Below, in pieces: positions 20,456-30,505 of a stretch of DNA of 64,000 bases. The first letter of the stretch is position 1. Each line of letters opens with the position of its first letter. Location of the stretch: the NCBI GenBank assembly GCA_965644295.1, contig CBFFRP010000077.1, positions 1-64,000 of the forward strand, read 5' to 3'. A program made the translations under genes and the position numbers. This DNA is from Paraphysomonas bandaiensis (taxonomy: Eukaryota > Chrysophyceae). The notes beneath the pieces were generated by a model. It made no database searches, was not told the DNA's origin, and worked only from the letters and a program-made list of their open reading frames with translations.

Positions 20456-23400
20456 CTACTCCTGAATAATTTTGGGATAAGCCGCAGCCAGCGACGCATC
20501 AACCAAAATCATGCGAGTAGGGTCAAAATCCTTCTGGGATCCCCAACAGTAAACCAAATAGTTGTCGAAGGCATAGTTGGAACCGTTGAGATTAAAACGG
20601 GCGCTAATCTTGCGTTTGGAATTCTTGTGATACCAATGGGTGTACGTGAATTCCATGACATACGCAGCCGTGGCATAATCCGGTAAACCAAGACTCTCGT
20701 ACCACAGGTCACCGTAGAACCTGAGATCAACATAAACAGTATCTCCAACCGACACTGTTGTGATATTCTCTTTCCTCATTGAAGAAATAAAACGCTTCGC
20801 AGTAAACGAGTCGTATGCGAGGTGCCGCAAGTAAGGCCTAGACTCACAAAAATCGTAATATGCCTCACACTGAATATCCGGTGTCCATGGAATGTCCAGG
20901 ATATCGCCGTCCGCATACTTCACCTTGAAGACCATCGTAGATTTGGTTCGTGAATCTCCCGTATATGAAAGAATCTCCTCCACCTTAAATTGTTCATGGT
21001 CTCGCATCGCCGCCTCAATAGCCGATTCCTTATCTCCGAAAAATGGCTCAAGATCAGAGACAGAGTATTCCCGAATCCCCCCGGTAAGAAGATTTCGAAT
21101 TTGAACATCATTCTTGTATTGCCGTACCACTTCGAAAGGACCCTTCATCCTCGAGGATAATTTCGGATGTGGTTTAGCACCAGCGTCGAACATAACAAAA
21201 TCGCCTGGACAATACTGGTTTTGTTTGGCAGGATCCAAACCCGCTTCCGCTCGTTTCTCAACTAGAGACTTCTGGTAATCTGCTGATATCTGGCGAACTA
21301 GAGCTAAGTAATCGTTCAGCCTTTTCAACAGCTGATGAGACGGATCATTGTCTCTTCCCTGGGCAGCCAAAAGATTCTTATAGATAGAATCCTGGGACCC
21401 AAACGTCAGTTCGAACGCAGAATACCCCGTCTCACTACTCTCGTGGGTATTCAGAATGAACATGATAGTGGCAAGTAACAGTTCGTCCTCCAAAACAGCA
21501 TCAGCCTCGATTCGCTTGTCAAAACAAATAGCCCGGATGTGACGAACCACTTCCTTAATAATACGCTCACATCCGTTGACATGCCTGTTGGCAATACTAA
21601 AAACATGACGAAGTCCTGACAACTTAACCAGTTCTGCGAAAAGTTCTGATTTGAGATCAGGACCCATATCTGATATAATCATATCCGTGAGCCCGTATGT
21701 ACACCAGCACTTCCACACTGCTGTAGCTAAATTGATAGCTGTCATTCCTTTCACCGCATATAGGTACACCAATTTCGTAAACAAATTAACCATGACCACA
21801 ATATGCGTGTAACCAGATTTAGAAACAGGTGTAATAGCAACCGCGTCAATTCCCAAAGCACTCCTGGAATGAGGCGGTTTTAAATGTCTAGTGATAGGAA
21901 TCAATCGCTGCTTCAGCTCTCGCCTATTCTTCTGACAGTTGATACATTCGTCCACGAAGTCTGCAACCACCTTGAAAGGCACGCCGTGTCCCGGAAATTG
22001 CCTACACAGACGTTTCCACGTCTCTTTCGCACCCCAGTGTCCTGCTTGCGCGTTGTGAACCTCTTTGATAGCCTGATAATAATCTATCCTCTGTACCTCC
22101 GTAGGCGGCGCGATCTCTTGAACGTCGTCCTCAAAATCGTCTTTTTCAAAGATGTTATGCAGTGTCACGAAGTTCACTTCATCTGAGTCGAAATCGTCAC
22201 TTTCGTCCACAAATCCGGACAAATACAGCAATCTTGACAAGCAATCCGCAACCACATTGTTCTTCCCTGGGATATGACGAATCAAAAAGTCAAAATCCTG
22301 CAAATAAATTCTCCATCGAATTATCTTCGCAACTTCTGATGCCTCCATCCACACAAGGTTGTTGTGGTCCGTCTCGATTGTAAATTTCTTTCCTCTCAGA
22401 TAAAACGAAAATTTCTTGACTGAATAGAATATACCAAAACCCTCCTTCTCAATAGTACACCACTTCAAGGCTTGCTCTGACAATTTCTTGGAACAGATAG
22501 CAATAGTTTGCTGTTGAATCGGACTAGACCCAGTTCCCTCAACAGTCTGGAAAAGAATGCCTGCCACTCCATAGTCACTAGCATCTGTCCTAAGTGTCCA
22601 CTCAAGATCATAATTCGGATAAAACAAAGCACAAGACTGTTGCAAACCACTCTTATAGTTTTCAAACTCCTGCCTATAATCGTGCTGCCATGTCGTTTCT
22701 TCCCAATTAAAACTACTCTTAGTCATATCCGTAAGATGTTTGACCAAATCTGAGTAATTCTGAACAAATGGAGCAAAGAATACTCCCAGACCCAACAAAG
22801 ATCTAATCTTCTTACATCTATTTCCATTCTCTGGAAAAGGAATCTTCAATAAAGCCTCTTTCCTATCGTCCGTGAGCTCGAAACTATTGTGCCTTACCAA
22901 ATAGCCAAAAAACTTGATCTCCCTAAATCCTAACCAGGTCTTTGCAAATTTCAACACAACTCCATGTTCAATGCATCTATCCAGGAAAATCTCCAGCTTC
23001 TTATACGCATCATCAAAATCATGTGCCAATAACAGAACATTATCAAATATACACAGCGCCCATTCCAGATCTCCAAACAATTTGACTACCGCTTCTTGCA
23101 ACACACTAATCCCTGGAGACACTCCCTCCGGAAGGAATAAAGGCTGAAATTGGCCCCACGGTGTTTGAACTGACAATTTTTCAGATGTGTTCTCGTGCAA
23201 CCTGATCTGATGGAACGCATTCGTGAGGTCAATGTCCATAAATATCTTATAGCCAATAATACGATCCAACTCATGTCTTACATTAGGAACTGTATAGTGT
23301 GGACTTGGAATGTACTTGTTGATTTGCACGTAATCCCCACAAATCCTAATAAAAGGTTTCGTGGCTTTTGGCGCGATCACCAAACAAGAAGCCCATGGCG

Positions 23401-24394
23401 ACCTACTAGGAACATAGATGTAACCACACAGTCTCCTAAACTCCTTCTCCGCATCCTCATATAATCTAGGATTTACGGGTCTTGCCTTCGGCTTGATCCT
23501 AGGAGGCAAATTCTCAGCGAACTTGATATTCAACGGATCCACTCCTTTTATACCTTCCCACCGCTCTGGAACAAATACCTCTACTCCCTTAGTCCTCAAT
23601 AACTCCAGCACCGGTCGCGCTGCTGAGAACTCTGGAGACACGTGTTCACCAAACATATCCTCGAACTCGCTCAAAGCTTCCTCTCTAGTTTTTCCAAGAA
23701 AACTTGAGGCAAATCCGAACTGCGAAGGGTCCGGAACATCCAATTCTTCAGGTGCTACCTCCCTACTACTATCACACCACGGCTGCAATAATTCTTCAAC
23801 CGCATTCAACAACAAATCATCCTCGGTAACATCGTCCTCACGCCTTTTAATAAAACTTACTTCTGATTCAATTCGTTCAATAGTCCTTCCTTTAAGCATA
23901 AATAGAAAATAATCCCATAGATCCTTAACGATAGCCGGAAGTCCAATGATAATATCGTTGCTACCCATATCAGCAACAATGAAATCCCCGTCATATAACA
24001 CGAACTCTCCCTTGGAGTCTTCTCTCTCAAACCTCAATTTTAATTTCACTACAAAACTACACTTCATTCTCGACGTTTTATCGGCAAATCCTATAACTGT
24101 TTCTTTTTTTATGACTTTGTTTTCACACACATGATTTCTAAACGTCTCAAACAAATCCTTGGAAATGAAGTTAGATGTTAGGGCTCCAGTGTCGAACAAT
24201 ATTCCACGCACAGATATTATATAGTTATCATCACATACAATGCTTCCCCCAGAATGAGCCAATGTCAAGTCTTTTCGTTCTCGCGTATTACAGACATTCA
24301 TCAAATTTCTGAGGAAAACTCGACTAACAGTCTCAGGATCATTCAAACCGTACAATATTTCTTCGTGATCCTGCGAACCATTAGCCTCGCACAT
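20456..24394 (-). CDS. pol: Gypsy pol: protease, RT, RNase H, integrase, chromodomain-like, extension
   Basis: 1,312 residues. The aspartic protease motif LFDTGALTSNF lies near residue 67. RT spans roughly 290-480 and includes MDIDLTNAFHQIRL. The catalytic box reads IFDN (residues 449-452, 23039-23050) instead of YxDD. RNase H has LRTDASDYGVAGILF and ETDHNNLVW. Integrase has a zinc-binding H..H and CINCQ, then D (GIDAV), D (ISDMG) and E (NGCER), with the last two about 33 residues apart. A chromodomain-like block (FKVEEILSYTGD..STMVFKVKYADGD) follows. A final ~100-residue extension (VYVDLRFYGDLWYESLGLPD ... DFDPTRMILVDA) has no family I know. Pol is in the same frame as gag, separated by TGA CAA. 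Whether IFDN is active is open. Confidence 0.9.
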   Translation of the reverse strand: MCEANGSQDHEEILYGLNDPETVSRVFLRNLMNVCNTRERKDLTLAHSGGSIVCDDNYIISVRGILFDTGALTSNFISKDLFETFRNHVCENKVIKKETVIGFADKTSRMKCSFVVKLKLRFEREDSKGEFVLYDGDFIVADMGSNDIIIGLPAIVKDLWDYFLFMLKGRTIERIESEVSFIKRREDDVTEDDLLLNAVEELLQPWCDSSREVAPEELDVPDPSQFGFASSFLGKTREEALSEFEDMFGEHVSPEFSAARPVLELLRTKGVEVFVPERWEGIKGVDPLNIKFAENLPPRIKPKARPVNPRLYEDAEKEFRRLCGYIYVPSRSPWASCLVIAPKATKPFIRICGDYVQINKYIPSPHYTVPNVRHELDRIIGYKIFMDIDLTNAFHQIRLHENTSEKLSVQTPWGQFQPLFLPEGVSPGISVLQEAVVKLFGDLEWALCIFDNVLLLAHDFDDAYKKLEIFLDRCIEHGVVLKFAKTWLGFREIKFFGYLVRHNSFELTDDRKEALLKIPFPENGNRCKKIRSLLGLGVFFAPFVQNYSDLVKHLTDMTKSSFNWEETTWQHDYRQEFENYKSGLQQSCALFYPNYDLEWTLRTDASDYGVAGILFQTVEGTGSSPIQQQTIAICSKKLSEQALKWCTIEKEGFGIFYSVKKFSFYLRGKKFTIETDHNNLVWMEASEVAKIIRWRIYLQDFDFLIRHIPGKNNVVADCLSRLLYLSGFVDESDDFDSDEVNFVTLHNIFEKDDFEDDVQEIAPPTEVQRIDYYQAIKEVHNAQAGHWGAKETWKRLCRQFPGHGVPFKVVADFVDECINCQKNRRELKQRLIPITRHLKPPHSRSALGIDAVAITPVSKSGYTHIVVMVNLFTKLVYLYAVKGMTAINLATAVWKCWCTYGLTDMIISDMGPDLKSELFAELVKLSGLRHVFSIANRHVNGCERIIKEVVRHIRAICFDKRIEADAVLEDELLLATIMFILNTHESSETGYSAFELTFGSQDSIYKNLLAAQGRDNDPSHQLLKRLNDYLALVRQISADYQKSLVEKRAEAGLDPAKQNQYCPGDFVMFDAGAKPHPKLSSRMKGPFEVVRQYKNDVQIRNLLTGGIREYSVSDLEPFFGDKESAIEAAMRDHEQFKVEEILSYTGDSRTKSTMVFKVKYADGDILDIPWTPDIQCEAYYDFCESRPYLRHLAYDSFTAKRFISSMRKENITTVSVGDTVYVDLRFYGDLWYESLGLPDYATAAYVMEFTYTHWYHKNSKRKISARFNLNGSNYAFDNYLVYCWGSQKDFDPTRMILVDASLAAAYPKIIQE

Positions 24395-24397
24395 TTG

Positions 24398-25867
24398 TCA
24401 AGTCACTCCACCAGGCCTCGGCAAAATCTTTCGCGGCCCTTTGGAATCATCTGCCATCATCTGAGACAGCTTCTTCATCATCCATTTCCGGGTTTCCGTT
24501 GCAACTGCTCCATTATGACCCTGGACATGCTTACATTCCTTCCCTTTGTAGCAGTTCCCATACAACGCATACGCAACGCAACCACGGGTTGGATTAACAG
24601 TCTTCTCTAGGTTCATCACCTGTTCTATAGCTTCCTTATCAGACTCTGGTTCGCCGAGCAACATCTCCTCAACCTCATTCTCGAAATCATCATCTGACAT
24701 CCCGTCATCCTTGACCACAACTATCGGGTCAACCTCCTTGTCATCTAAATCACTGTAGAAATCATCCTCAACTCGGTCCGCAAACTGCACGTTGTTTAAA
24801 GATTTCGGTTTCTCCTTTGCAACGTATCCATTGTCCCGATTCCTCGAACTCCTTTGAATTTGCTTCCTACTGAAATCGGACCCTTCATAAGGCACCAATC
24901 TGATGTTCTTGGACGCCTCATAATGCTCACTCGCCTTGGAAACGTATGTATCCAGAAACTCTTCAACATTACCATAATTAGTATCCGTCACCCTTGGAAT
25001 CTCAGCCAGAACTCGTTTGTTGTAAGACTCGTCGATCAACTCCAAAAATACTTGAGCCGATCCAAACTCTTTTCCTCCAACCGGTGGACACTTAGTACTA
25101 TTGGCCTCCATCATGATAGTAAACGTTCGCATAAAAATACTCTTTCGCTTCAAAATCTCTTGAAAAAACAGCTCATGTGTATTCGGCCGCACTGATTTCC
25201 AATCCAGTGGCTTAAAATATCTCAGCGCGTATCGCAAAGTCTCAATGAACTCAACTTTGGACAACACCTTGGTCTCCTTAGCCATCAGCTCACAGAATTT
25301 CTGAGCACTCAACTTAACAAACATTTTATCCGTCAAGCTATTGTTGAACATAAGCAGGTTCCGAACACGCCTGCTAACTATCTGGGCTGGCTCAAGCTTA
25401 ATCCCATTGATCTGTTCATATTCAAACCATTGGATGATAAACTTTGTAAAATCACTAAGCTCCATCGAATCCAGAAAAATATGCTTATGGGATGGCTTTT
25501 CAACGTTGATGATGACATGCTTTGGAACCTCCATTCCCTCTGAAGACTCAGCCTCCCTCATGAATACAGATGTCCTTCGCTCTTTCTTCTTGCCTTTGTC
25601 GTCGGCAGCCCTGCCACTCTCTCTGGTATGTCCCTGCTGCTCTTCACGCTGGTCACGGATGGCCTCATCTACTTCCTTCTGAGCTTCCTCCAGCTCATTA
25701 ACTAAAACTTCTTCATTAATAGACATTCTGGACTCCAGATTATCTACCCTACTGGCAGTTGCTACACACAACTTAGTGACGTTCTCCAAATTGAGAGCAA
25801 TTCCCCGTAACATTTCCTTAACTTCATCTAACTCAGATGAACCAACAGGACCCTCCGAATCAGACAT
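24398..25867 (-). CDS. gag: Gypsy gag, 489 residues
   Basis: Starts MSDSEGPVGSSELDEVKEM. A coiled-coil-like N-terminus and a charged linker precede the capsid-like helical region (LSDFTKFIIQWFEYEQ, VRNLLMFNN). The C-terminal part is acidic, then carries CVAYALYGNCYKGKECKHV, a C-x8-C-x5-C-x1-5-H zinc-binding pattern closer to CCCH fingers than to the CCHC knuckle. It ends PGGVT and TGA at 24400-24398. The particle protein of the element. The first ATG follows about 70 bp of leader after the LTR. Intact. Confidence 0.85.
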   Translation of the reverse strand: MSDSEGPVGSSELDEVKEMLRGIALNLENVTKLCVATASRVDNLESRMSINEEVLVNELEEAQKEVDEAIRDQREEQQGHTRESGRAADDKGKKKERRTSVFMREAESSEGMEVPKHVIINVEKPSHKHIFLDSMELSDFTKFIIQWFEYEQINGIKLEPAQIVSRRVRNLLMFNNSLTDKMFVKLSAQKFCELMAKETKVLSKVEFIETLRYALRYFKPLDWKSVRPNTHELFFQEILKRKSIFMRTFTIMMEANSTKCPPVGGKEFGSAQVFLELIDESYNKRVLAEIPRVTDTNYGNVEEFLDTYVSKASEHYEASKNIRLVPYEGSDFSRKQIQRSSRNRDNGYVAKEKPKSLNNVQFADRVEDDFYSDLDDKEVDPIVVVKDDGMSDDDFENEVEEMLLGEPESDKEAIEQVMNLEKTVNPTRGCVAYALYGNCYKGKECKHVQGHNGAVATETRKWMMKKLSQMMADDSKGPRKILPRPGGVT

Positions 25868-25935
25868 TTCGATATATATCTATAATCTACAATAATGATA
25901 TCTTCACTTACGTGTTTTACCGTGAGTAAATTTAC

Positions 25936-27127
25936 TATAAACAACTCAGGTCTTGCAACCTAAGATCACTGAAAAGATATGAAATGGTTGTTTATCGAAA
26001 CAACAAAACAGAATGCTATAATAATAACTCTTTAAGAAACCAACAGCCAGAAACACAAGCTCCCCTGTATCCTGCAATCTAAAGCTCCCAATAGACAGAT
26101 CAGTCAACCAACTATGTTAATTTCATAGAGAATTATTATTAAAAACTAAGTTACAAGCGAAACAAAAGACAGACCCCTAGTCTAAAGACTCCTCCTCATA
26201 CACAGGACATTGAATGCAACCACAACCGTACAATATGCTCATACATGTACTACACTACATACGATTCATATCCTACATCGTTTATAGTCAAAAACGCCCT
26301 GAAATACGCCTAAATAGGTCCTTTCCAAAAACCTCCGATTTTTGAGTCCCAAAACCCCAAAAATCCCCAATTTTTTTGAGAATTGCAGAAAATCGCCGAT
26401 TTTCGAGCCACAAACACCCAAAATGACAATATTCGAATCCACAAAAATTGCAAGCACATTTCATGACAACGTGAAATACACAATCGCCAACTCATGCATA
26501 ATACCGACAAAATGCAATCGGGTTCAAAAGCTTACAATCGAACGGTTAAATATCATTTCCTTGCAAGAGTGTGTACTTTAGACTGGACCATACAAATACA
26601 CTCATATTCAGATCACTAACATGCCCATGACACCTCTGCATCTGCGTCCAATGGCACCTTACGAATTCCTCCCCATTCCGGAGAAAATCAACGGTGTATG
26701 GCAATGGAAAATAATCGTATATCATAGTCCGGAACGATGAGCAAGCACATAGAGCTGTTCAAAAACATCAGAAAGCTTCTCATAATGATGGGTGGACTAC
26801 GAATATCGCACATGCGGTACCAATCAATGCTTCCTGACCCAAAACGCTATGACACCGACTACCGTATGGATATAGGCGTAAACCGACGGGTAGCAATCGC
26901 GTAGATCAAAGAAAACGTGTGTTCGAGGGCAAATCCTAGTTGTCTGTCGTCTTGCCCTCGTAATAATAATCTGTATCTCTTGTTGTCACCAATCTTATAC
27001 AAAACAAGCTACATATACCCTACATATTATGTTATCATATCGTTATTGCATTAATATAGTTATCAATATTATTATGATGATGTCATTAAACGTGTAAAAG
27101 GGTGTTATAAAAGCCCACGGCTTTACA
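25936..27127 (-). repeat. Gypsy 5' LTR
   Basis: Partner of 19234-20425, 1,192 bp. It should carry the element's promoter. Immediately outside is the GACC duplication at 27128. Confidence 0.93.
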
Positions 27128-27288
27128 GACCATCCACGGTCCTACAAGTGGAGGGTTGGTCCACTTGAAAAACGTCTCCAAACGAAATGCTGTATGTGGG
27201 AATTCTACACTAAGGCCGTTCCTTAGGACATGTCAAAATCAAAAAAATGGTATTATTTTGACAGTGGGGTGCGTTTTGCCATTCCTTA

Positions 27289-27759
27289 GGCCGTTCCTTA
27301 CGGTGGGTAAAAAATAAAAAATGAATTTTTTTTTTGCTCTTCCCGTTCCTTACGGTGGTCAAAAAAAAAATTATTTTGGATCATGGTAAGAAATGATTTC
27401 ATTTCTTTCCAACATACATGGTATGGTAAGAAATAATATTGCGGCCTATATTAGGAACCTCGAGTCATATTATTGTTATCACGAGTTTTACCAAGTCTAT
27501 GTCGAGTAGGCTGAGCGCTTGTTGTGATTCAAACGGTGTCCTGGAACCAGCATAATGCATCCAATATATCTACATTAACTTTTCAATATATATGGCATGA
27601 AACCCCCTTTTCTTTACAAAACACTGGTTTTTGACAGTTTCTCCTATAGAAATGGGTGCTTTCATCATGTGTATGTTATCTTTTTTTTTGACCAACCGTG
27701 TTGAGAATGCGGAAGAAAAAAAATTTCATTTTTTTTTTACCCAACCGTAAGGAACGGCC
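27289..27759. mobile_element. 471-bp Harbinger-type MITE nested in the Harbinger end
   Basis: TIRs start GGCCGTTCCTTACGG and continue into a T/A-rich run. TTA is duplicated at 27286-27288 and 27760-27762. Joining the flanks recreates a second TIR-like block (GCCATTCCTTAGGACAGTC) of the host element. So the MITE jumped into an internal copy of the terminal repeat. No coding capacity. Confidence 0.8.
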
Positions 27760-28158
27760 TTAGGACAGTCAAAAATCAAAATAATGGCAAAATATTATTT
27801 TTGGCACGCGGTTGTGAAAAACAGTCATTTTAGTGTCTCTCATCGACATGACAAGTGGACTTTTTCATCCCTAGGGTAGAAAATTTTTTTTTTCTTCCCT
27901 AGGGAAGAAAAGAGCTCTTTTCATCCCGCAAAGTGTTTTTTCATCCCGCATATGCGGGAACAAAAAAAAAAGTGTTGTTCTCATTACGACCACACACTCC
28001 AACGACTTGAAAAGATGCTAATATCTTCACTAGAAAAAGTGTGCGCTTAGCATAAATTCAATTTACCACACTTATCACATGTGAGCAGAATTTCAAACGA
28101 ATACGATCGAATTTCCTCATCGTACCCTCGTTTACTAAGAAACAACTTAATGGTACTT

Positions 28159-28330
28159 CTGTCTGTGGGAATAAGTCGATCCAGCGGAATATGTCGATCC
28201 AGCAAAAAAATCCAGGCTTTTTTGACGCATGTTGTTTTTTGACGAATATATTTCAGAGAAATAACAATAAAAGGTCGATTTTTTTGCTGGATCGACATTT
28301 TCCGATGGATCGACTTATTCCCACAGACGG
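28159..28330. mobile_element. 172-bp palindromic MITE
   Basis: Ends are inverted (GTCTGTGGGAATAAGTCGAT on the left, its complement on the right). The inner repeats GTCGATCCA occur twice per arm. ACTT flanks both sides (28155-28158, 28331-28334). It can fold into one long hairpin, and has no coding capacity. Confidence 0.72.
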
Positions 28331-28620
28331 ACTTTCGTTACTAAAAAGCACTGGATATGTTCAATCAAAAAAAAATTCGTTCCAAAATGACTCAAATATT
28401 GAGATAACTATTATCTGAATTCCAGCCGTAGTTGTATATTGCAGTAATGTAGAGAATATTTGCTTCAATTTATTCCCGAAACAAATTATGCTGACTGCTG
28501 ATACGTACTTTTTGGATTTTGTGCAGGACAATTTTACCAAATTCAAAATCACGAGAACAACTATACAAATCAAGGGGACAGAACAAATGCAGCGCATTTT
28601 TAATTGTGTACTGCAGTAGG

Positions 28621-28682
28621 CCTGTTCGGTTCATCCAGTGGACTTTTGAAAAAATCTCGGTCCACTGGATGAACCGAAGAGG
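28621..28682. repeat. 62-bp hairpin inside the Harbinger element
   Basis: Arms of 23 bp with one mismatch (core CGGTTCATCCAGTGGAC) and a 16-nt loop. Possibly a minimal foldback relic. No target duplication seen. Confidence 0.65.
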
Positions 28683-28968
28683 ACTATATAATATCAATAA
28701 TTCGTTTTTCACAACCTTATACCAAAAAGAAATATTTTCACCTCGGGCTGCCAAGTCGTTTTTTTTCGCCCCCCCCTTCGGTCGGGACGAAAAACACTCC
28801 TTGTTGCCCTCGGTAAAAAATTACTATTTGACACCCGGCTCGCATCAAAATAATGGTCACTATTTTGACGCCAGAGAAGGAATGTCAAAATAGTTGACCT
28901 CGCGTCGAAATAGTTGATAAGGCCATTATAACCACAATAAGTCATCTTTTAGACAGAAGTAACACACG

Positions 28969-30254
28969 ATGAGCACCAGTGTGATCAAAGTGAACACCCC
29001 AAGCGTGTTCACGCTTGTTTCGAACCTAATAACAGTTGAAGCGGCGCTGGAGACCGTGGCTCAGAAGGAAGGAAACCAATCCTCCTTGGATCTCAAGGTT
29101 GCGTTTTATTACTCCAGGTTATCAGAGTTCTGTGACACTGTATTCATTGCTTACATGGTCAACAGGCAAGTGGATAAGTATTTGGCTTCTGGCGACGCAT
29201 TTGTCTCGCGGCTGTCGACACAAGAAAGGCAGAAATTGTTGAAAACAGCTTCTGATTGCTTCATCGAGAAGCACGAAGAACTTGCGAAGTGCAAGATCAA
29301 ACAAGCGAAAGGCAATTCGCTTTGGAAGAAATGGAAAAGACTCAGAGGAGCGATGCAGAATGAGGACATCCCTTTATGGAATGCCCTTGTCCAAAAGAAC
29401 TCCGGCATTAATATCGATGAAATGCTTCTTCTGTTCAGACAGAAGTAGTATTTGGAGGCTGCCTCTGCAAAGCAAAACAAGAACAGAGTGATCCAAGATG
29501 ATGATGAAGCGGTTGGTGATGAAGACTATGTAAATGAAGCGGCTGGTGATGTGAATGACGACGGGAATGTTGATGCTGCTTCAGTGGATCAAGATGATCG
29601 TGAAGATAAATCACCTGATTCTACTGCTCTGACAGAGCCCAGTGCTTCAAACCTTATGACAAAACGAGAAATAGAGAAATGCCAATTGCTGAAGAACTTC
29701 CCACCTGATTACATGCATCAAACATATCTGGCATTTATAAAACTAGGTCCGCCGGCTGCACCATTTGATTCACCAGTCCTTCGTGGCGAATTAAGCTGTG
29801 GACCGAAGAAAAAGTTGGGCACTCTGTCCTCTGATAGTTTAATGATTAAGGCTTGCGATCTATCGAAGCCCGCGGATCGAAGCACGCCATTAAGCAGAGC
29901 AGATGCACGAAATCAGCACAGAATGGAAGAAGAATTCGCCATCGAAAAGAAGAGAACTAAAAAATTCTAGGTTGCGCAACAGGAGAGGAATGCTATCGTC
30001 AGAAAATCGAAGACTTTGAGAAGAAAATTGCATTGCATGAGGCCTTAGGAGACAAAGACTTAGCAAATCGTCTTCGTAAAGAATTGTTGTCGTATTATGA
30101 AAACAACAGTATGCCATCCAAACCCACGCTTGTTGATCTCACTGCTGAAGATAATAGCGATGACGATGGTAACCCGCATCATCCAATGAAGAAGAAGCGT
30201 ATTAACCCTTTCCAGACACCATCTCCTAAAGATGAAAGCCCGTCTAATGTATGA
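28969..30254 (+). pseudogene. Harbinger accessory ORF1 (decayed)
   Basis: An opening frame from ATG 28969 encodes an alpha-helical protein (159 codons to TAG at 29446). The same frame continues directly to a second TAG at 29968, and a shifted frame runs to 30254 with an acidic/basic tail (DLTAEDNSDDD, MKKKRINPF). The position opposite the transposase fits the DNA-binding accessory protein of Harbinger elements, although no Myb/SANT tryptophan pattern is obvious. Two stops and a frameshift make it a pseudogene. Confidence 0.55.
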
Positions 30255-30505
30255 TCTTTTCGTTGTGTGCTTTACAGTTATTGCTATTAAGCTAACACTA
30301 CTTATTAAACAAGCACAACTGTCTTTTTATTTCTTGCATACATTTATTCTTCTGCTACTAGCATATTACAGTCTCCAGTCTGCAGCTAAGTTCATTTTAC
30401 AGTCTCTACAGTAGTCTCTAGGTAAGATTGCATACTTCCTTAGCTACAGTATGTGAGCTCACAATGGGTGGGATCTTAAATTTTAATTACTTAACATATA
30501 GCAAG

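Larger units (their letters stand above)
19234..27127 (-). mobile_element. Complete young Ty3/gypsy retrotransposon
   Basis: Two LTRs of equal length (1,192 bp each: 19234-20425 and 25936-27127) bound gag and pol on the minus strand. GACC is duplicated outside both (19230-19233, 27128-27131). I saw no difference between the LTRs on reading them, and translated stretches inside them are identical, so insertion is recent. A polypurine tract (minus strand GGGGGGGAGAAAGGG) abuts the 3' LTR. Downstream of the 5' LTR the sequence reads GTAAATTTACTCACGG, not the usual TGG-starting primer site. Both coding regions are uninterrupted apart from the stop between gag and pol. Confidence 0.93.

Noticed and set aside
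29446-29970. UAG as a reassigned sense codon, because the Harbinger ORF1 and the D5 gene read through TAG in frame
   Set aside because: DDX41, Bud32, GPx and the coiled-coil gene all end at TAG at the expected C-terminus. The in-frame TAGs occur only in decayed mobile or viral genes.
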